From Phoronis australis (Eukaryota > Phoronida > Phoronidae), in NCBI GenBank assembly GCA_002633005.1, contig NMRA01000326.1, positions 418,070-482,069 on the forward strand: a DNA stretch of 64,000 nt. The letters are read 5' to 3'. The notes below the pieces were generated by a model. It did no database searches. It was not told the origin of the DNA and saw only the letters and a program-made list of their open reading frames with translations. Shown here piece after piece: positions 60,901 through 64,000 of this stretch. The translations under genes and the position numbers were made by a program. Position 1 is the stretch's first letter. Each line of letters opens with the position of its first letter.

Positions 60901-62714
60901 TCCGGGTTTGGGCCGGGATTCCTCGAAACTATGCTCCGTTTCTTAAAGTGACACACAGTGACAACCCAAGCATAATTTTGTCCACTGTCCAAGGGAAAAT
61001 TTGAGACCAGATTCATAACGTTAAAAGGTCTGAAGGAAAATTTGTTTTCGTGATGTATGACGTGTTTACTGTCGCCTTAAGTATAAGCTCGACTTGATTT
61101 CGATCGCTTACAATTGTGTAATGAAAAAACTGAGCGCGTGAGATGAGACTACGAGTTCAGAGCATGATTTCAAGCAATGACGAATTGCCATATCTTTCCA
61201 ACCCCTGATACCACTTCTCATATGAGAGAGGAATACGTGGAAACAAAATTTACAATCAAATTTACTTTATTTTCTTTTATGAAACAAAGATTTAAAAGTG
61301 CCGGTTTAGCTGGCTCAATAACAAAAGTAGAATTAGACGTTTTGCGCTCATAAAAATTGCCGTTGTCTGTCGATCGCTTTAACACACCCGCCAAATTTCA
61401 TGAAGATCCTGTAACCGCTCTAGGAGATATGGCAGCATGCAGACGACAGACGCAGGACGCTGTGACCCCTGGACGTCCAGACGACGGACGTGGACGCTCT
61501 GACCCCTGGATGCCCTGACCCCTGCACGCCACGACCCCTGCACGCCCTGACCCCTGCACGCCCTGATCCCTGGACGCCCTGACCCCTGATCCCTAGATGC
61601 CGTTACCCCTGGACGCCGTTACCCCTGGACGCCCTGAGCCATGGACACCCAGACCAAGATGACGTCAAAGATACTCTTTTCTTTACATTCACCAATTTAG
61701 AACACAGAGTGAGTTTTGTCAGTCGGAATATGCCATCAAAATGTAAACATTTCATAACTTTCAGCCCATATGGCGGCAGTTGAGTGAGTATCTATCATGT
61801 ATGGGTCATCCGTCAGTAACTATGGCGGCCATTATAGGTGTTGGTGTACCACCAAAAACCAAAATTAAGATTAAAGCAATTAAATAAAATTTAGTTAAAA
61901 TGAAATATTTGGAATTGAGTTGAATGAGGACTGTTTGGACTTAATTTGTGACTAAACTAACTTGAGTTGACACCCGTTTAATGAAATTTTTAATTATAAT
62001 GACACGACTGATTGTTGAAAATACAGAATTGTAGGTAAATGTTGCTACACAAATCGACTAATCCATGCATCACGGTGACAAGCACGCGTATTTGCCATTG
62101 AAAACTACCAAAGGCCTGGTTTTGCTTTGCAAAAGCGTAAGCTAAATTGTATTCCCGAACACTCGACCTGTACCGGCGTGCCTGTGAATATTTAATAGAC
62201 AGGTTACGGGTCTCTTCCAATTTCGTAACTAACCGAACAGTTCATAGGCCTACTATCACAGCATGGTTCTGCGCCAATACATACAAACTTTATTGTCGTT
62301 AAAACATCGAACATTGACATGAATTACTAAACGAGTGTTTCTTTACACTACTCGCATAACGTTGTTAGAACGAACATAACGAGTACATGTACTACTCTAG
62401 AAATGTTATTGCATAGTCAAGGAACTATCTCTCAATAATCCCTTACAAATGAGAGACGCATATTCTTAAATTGGCCTGATAAATAAAATGTGTTTTTTTT
62501 AAATTTGCAGTTTTATCTTACGCTCAACGTAGCTGTTGGAGGCAACTACTTTCCAGACGGGGTGCCCAACCGCCCACATGGCAAACCGTGGACTAACAAC
62601 GAACGAGATGCTCCCCGAAAATTCTACAACGCTAGAAGTAAATGGATGTCTACGTGGCATGGCGATGATGCTGCCATGCAAGTCGAGTACATCAAAATCT
62701 GGGAGAAGAAATAG
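45887..62714 (+). CDS. Secreted beta-1,3-glucan-binding protein / GH16 glucanase, 12 exons, 459 aa
   Basis: Exons: 45887-45995, 46904-47005, 49266-49448, 50116-50210, 53216-53290, 53779-53839, 55456-55623, 57320-57397, 57884-57986, 58984-59058, 60649-60775, 62511-62714. They join in phase into 460 codons with stop. Residues 1-17 are a signal peptide (MLYTVALLCFISASQA). About 18-112 is a CBM39-like N-terminal glucan-binding domain (LSPRGIRFEIN, DWNVDI, YYWIY). Then a GGNT-repeat linker (about 115-132) and a GH16 domain to the end. E-I-D-L-V-E at 283-288 is the GH16 catalytic signature, so hydrolysis of beta-1,3-glucan is likely retained, unlike insect GNBPs that lost it. Role inferred: fungal or algal glucan sensing or digestion. 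Regulation: TATA promoter. Confidence 0.94.
46176..46820. mobile_element. Solo LTR, 645 bp, with 4-bp target duplication
   Basis: Begins TGTAACAG and ends CGTTACA (inverted TGTAAC/GTTACA tips). It is flanked by attg at 46172-46175 and 46821-46824. It holds TATAAA at 46630-46635 and AATAAA at 46713-46718, spaced as in an LTR promoter and R region. Two small cgggctcctcccg hairpins lie near 46,465-46,530. No internal retroelement genes remain nearby, so it is a recombined solo LTR in the first intron of the glucan-binding gene. Confidence 0.85.
46904..47005 (+). CDS. Glucan-binding protein exon 2
   Basis: DSPGVRLVAVHFNVNK, then GTRAGDWNVDIRSKT; donor gtaagc. Its acceptor is 83 bp past a solo LTR. 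Confidence 0.92.
47160..47530. repeat. About 54-bp minisatellite, 6-7 copies
   Basis: Unit includes ctaactgactggctaagtgg and gtattttgacgatagtcttc. From 47531 to 49265 nothing certain; a G/C-run stretch beginning agtggcggat near 48,880-49,070 could be a transposon end. Confidence 0.9.
49266..49448 (+). CDS. Glucan-binding protein exon 3 (end of CBM39 and linker)
   Basis: GKWVYENKNIDIKKGDRVYY, WIYQVRYGLG, then four GGNT-type repeats. The 12-bp coding repeat (ggtggaaataca) runs straight into the donor gtaaga. Confidence 0.93.
49449..50115. other. Intron after exon 3: no feature seen
   Basis: AT-rich, no repeat or coding block recognised. The following intron's first part (50211-52360) holds one possible splice-bounded open frame (51095-51222) and a short gggtcg-rich tract near 51,930. 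Confidence 0.5.
50116..50210 (+). CDS. Glucan-binding protein exon 4
   Basis: NLRLVLDEQFNG, then NWDFEVTTWGGG: the opening strand of GH16. The donor gtgagtata is echoed 32 bp downstream. Confidence 0.92.
52361..53045. repeat. About 96-bp higher-order repeat
   Basis: Alternating 47-49-bp half-units (ccatagctaatggccctatt ...; caatatttagctaatgacc ...), about seven periods. Each half-unit ends in cctcacatat and a cttacag. Confidence 0.92.
53216..53290 (+). CDS. Glucan-binding protein exon 5
   Basis: NNEFQIYTPEKKNTFVKDGK, then LFIKP; the classic NEFQ-YT block of the family. Donor gtaagt. Confidence 0.94.
53779..53839 (+). CDS. Glucan-binding protein exon 6
   Basis: TLTSERFGEAFLTSGVLDLK plus one base; donor gtaaga. 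Confidence 0.9.
54062..54659. repeat. 46-bp minisatellite, exactly 13 copies
   Basis: Unit tcgacactacgtgacacatt gtttctttcctttgattaat tacaag. Only the second and last copies differ (gacgc for gacac). Introns 53291-53778 and 53840-54061 show nothing else. Confidence 0.97.
54800..55192. repeat. 40-41-bp minisatellite, about 10-11 copies
   Basis: Unit around tcactctcacgtcatttcac tattccgacacgtcttact. Overlapping open frames of up to 186 codons are periodic translations of it (YSHSHVISLF-like) and not genes. Confidence 0.93.
55456..55623 (+). CDS. Glucan-binding protein exon 7
   Basis: LYGKCTMGENWGCFREA, then KYGRVEVMAKLPRGDWLWP; donor gtgagt. The last bases of this exon and its donor recur in tandem downstream. 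Confidence 0.95.
55607..56115 (+). repeat. Tandem copies of the exon 7 donor region, split by a MITE
   Basis: A unit of about 55 bp around ctggttgtggccaggtgagt recurs after exon 7. The exon end and donor are copied exactly at 55871-55890, with further copies having donors at 55995 and 56050 and decayed ones between. The first and later units are separated by the insert at about 55,733-55,865. Confidence 0.85.
55733..55865. mobile_element. Small MITE, about 130 bp
   Basis: Ends agcgctaggact and (inverted) taacgctaggac; the interior shares aaaatctagccaaag and an acgtgtt block with 16,105-16,200. Confidence 0.65.
56525..56765. repeat. About 56-bp tandem repeat, 4 copies
   Basis: Unit contains gttgcaagaggaaggtttca ctttgttggcaccatggcaa cacaagta. 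Nothing else recognised at 56,766-57,319; introns 57398-57883 and 57987-58983 also lack features beyond a short inverted ggttccgtcgggtcaacc. Confidence 0.9.
57320..57397 (+). CDS. Glucan-binding protein exon 8 (catalytic)
   Basis: AIWLLPRPSSYGGWPRSG, then EIDLVESR; catalytic E-x-D-x-x-E at 57373-57390. Donor gtaaat. Confidence 0.96.
57884..57986 (+). CDS. Glucan-binding protein exon 9
   Basis: NRDYGNIGIHHMGSTLHWG, then TSPGQNRWGMTHKS; donor gtgagt splits a Tyr codon. Confidence 0.94.
58984..59058 (+). CDS. Glucan-binding protein exon 10
   Basis: APSGKTWADGMHKYVLDWDE, then SGIR; donor gtaggt. Confidence 0.93.
59059..60648. other. Intron after exon 10: no feature seen
   Basis: No repeat family or coding block recognised; open frames here are short and lack domain motifs. 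Confidence 0.5.
60649..60775 (+). CDS. Glucan-binding protein exon 11
   Basis: TYVDGVQVLNVRTPS, GYYRWGNFPEG, then GSKAAPFDKP; donor gttagt. A second in-frame acceptor (exon from 60622) would add nine residues; the shorter form fits the family better. Confidence 0.88.
61455..61650. repeat. 17-bp GC-rich minisatellite (ctggacgccctgacccc)
   Basis: About 11 variable copies in the last intron. The preceding segment (catgaagatcctgtaaccgc) resembles the start of units in the CTAGTGG element. No other feature in 60776-62510. Confidence 0.9.
62511..62714 (+). CDS. Glucan-binding protein exon 12, C-terminus
   Basis: FYLTLNVAVGGNYFPDG, PHGKPWTNN, then MQVEYIKIWEKK and TAG. The FYL.LNVAVGG and VEYIKIW blocks close all GNBP-type GH16 domains. 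Confidence 0.96.
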   Translation, partial: FYLTLNVAVGGNYFPDGVPNRPHGKPWTNNERDAPRKFYNARSKWMSTWHGDDAAMQVEYIKIWEKK

Positions 62715-62747
62715 ATGAACTGATCTGTAGTTGTAATAATTTCTTTC

Positions 62748-62753
62748 AATAAA
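62748..62753 (+). promoter_or_regulatory. Poly(A) signal of the glucan-binding protein gene
   Basis: AATAAA 34 bp past the stop, implying a very short 3' UTR. Confidence 0.75.
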
Positions 62754-63729
62754 ATAATTGAATTTACTGAAGTAAGTCGAAACGTTTGACCACTGGTGGC
62801 AGAAGTGTGGCAACAGCCCATATCCAGGGTACCGGGCACAGAAGAGTTATGGTATCAGAGAGGCTCTGTTTTTTTATCGTTATAAAACCAACGAGAATAT
62901 TGCCTTAGCATGGTGGTCTCTACAATCTTAAATATTTCGATTCCAGTGAAAGCTATTGTTTTTATCTCAGGTTTTTGGTTGTTTGCGCCGCATGTCTTAA
63001 TGTTGTCGTCTTTAAAATGAACATACTGTGGTTTTTATTTCACATTATACCATTTTTCTACTTCCCATAATGAATAGTTGACAGTGGCGGATTAATAGGA
63101 TACTATGGGACAAAAACCCTGTGCATTGCCTCTAAAAGAGGACCTCATGATGAGAAGTGGTACCTTAATATGAAAGGCATACTGCCCAAATTCTCTACTA
63201 CCAAGAGCAACCCCATGGAAAAAGGAAAAGAGTGACACTGATTCCATCACAAGCTCAGCCTCCTACTGACGTCATCAAGACATCTCCCTAATACCACTGC
63301 TACAACTCCCTGTATTTGCAGCAAAAGTTCGAACTAAACAAGGAAATGCTCTGGAAATGGTGGAACCTTCAATTCAAAAAGCTTTAATTAAACCCCGGAG
63401 AGTGTTATGAATTCGTTCTATAGCGTTTTTAACGCGGCACTAACGCCCTTTAAGTCTTTATAACACAATCAATACATAAACGCGAACATTTTAGTATGAG
63501 TTGAATCGGGAAAGGTACTCTTTCACGGTGAAAGTGCCGTCCAGAATGAACACACGTGAGCCGCATATCCCGTATGCGCCGTTTGTGTAAGTATTTCCCA
63601 CCTAATTCCTCTGTCTACCAATGAATTGCTTCCCTTGTAATTAAACGTAGTTACATGTCGCCTGTAGGGTTACATGTCACCGACAAGGTTACAGGTCGCC
63701 TATAGGGTTTCCCAAAAGGTTACACATAA

Positions 63730-64000
63730 TACTTTGGTGATTCTGTTACGGTGTGTCCAGATTACTCTCTTACTATGTGTACATGGTCTACACACTCCCT
63801 TTCAATATGTACATGGCCCACACATGACTCTCTTACAATGTGCGCATGCTCTACAGATGACTGTTACAATGTGGCTCTACATATGACTCTTACATTGTGC
63901 GCATGCTCTTCAGATGACTCTTACAATGTGCGCATGCTCTACAGATGACTCTTACAATGTGCGCATGCTCCACAGATGACTGTCTTACAATGTGCGCATG
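63730..64000. repeat. About 30-bp tandem repeat running off the window end
   Basis: Unit around ctcttacaatgtgcgcatgc tctacagatga, becoming more regular toward 64,000. From 62,754 to 63,729 nothing is recognised beyond a tggcggatta tract near 63,085. Confidence 0.9.

Overview
The window is eukaryotic and looks like an invertebrate animal genome, probably a marine deuterostome such as amphioxus or a hemichordate. The species is inferred, not shown. Support: three intron-rich genes of animal families with GT-AG introns, about 40% GC by eye, many private minisatellites, and decayed DNA transposons, a SINE, a LINE fragment and an LTR. All three host genes are on the + strand.

Layout. (1) 1-29,683: TMEM67 (meckelin), the ciliary transition-zone membrane protein. 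The first exons lie before the window. Twenty coding exons can be placed by splice sites and phase, ending in the conserved C-terminus. Two of them (5a at 6,621 and 5b at 10,445) are homologous copies of one exon. Phase permits only one of them per mRNA, so they look like mutually exclusive exons. (2) 29,941-31,627: a 50-bp satellite of about 34 almost perfect copies, ending at a single N. (3) 31,630-34,093: a decayed hAT-type transposase with a TTF/ZMYM-like zinc finger. (4) 35,139-41,452: an intact three-exon Patched-domain (PTCHD3-like) protein of 972 aa. Its second intron, and the DNA just 3' of the gene, each hold a copy of one TTAA-flanked element with a THAP domain on + and a Cys-rich domain on -. 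Both copies are internally deleted. (5) 43,560-44,690: a reverse-transcriptase fragment. (6) 45,838-62,753: a TATA-box gene of 12 exons and 459 aa for a secreted beta-1,3-glucan-binding protein (CBM39-like domain, Gly-Asn-Thr linker, GH16 domain with the E-x-D-x-x-E catalytic motif). A solo LTR sits in its first intron.

The genes do not form a pathway: one is ciliary, one is a putative membrane permease or sterol-sensing protein, one is innate immune or digestive. What links the region is the repeat content. About 18 unrelated tandem arrays occur, several of which copy or abut splice sites (TMEM67 exon 10 acceptor; glucan-binding gene exons 3, 4 and 7). At least seven inverted-repeat elements, a SINE split by a MITE and a solo LTR occupy the introns. 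Exon boundaries were set by hand from splice consensus, phase and family resemblance. No alignment or RNA evidence was available.
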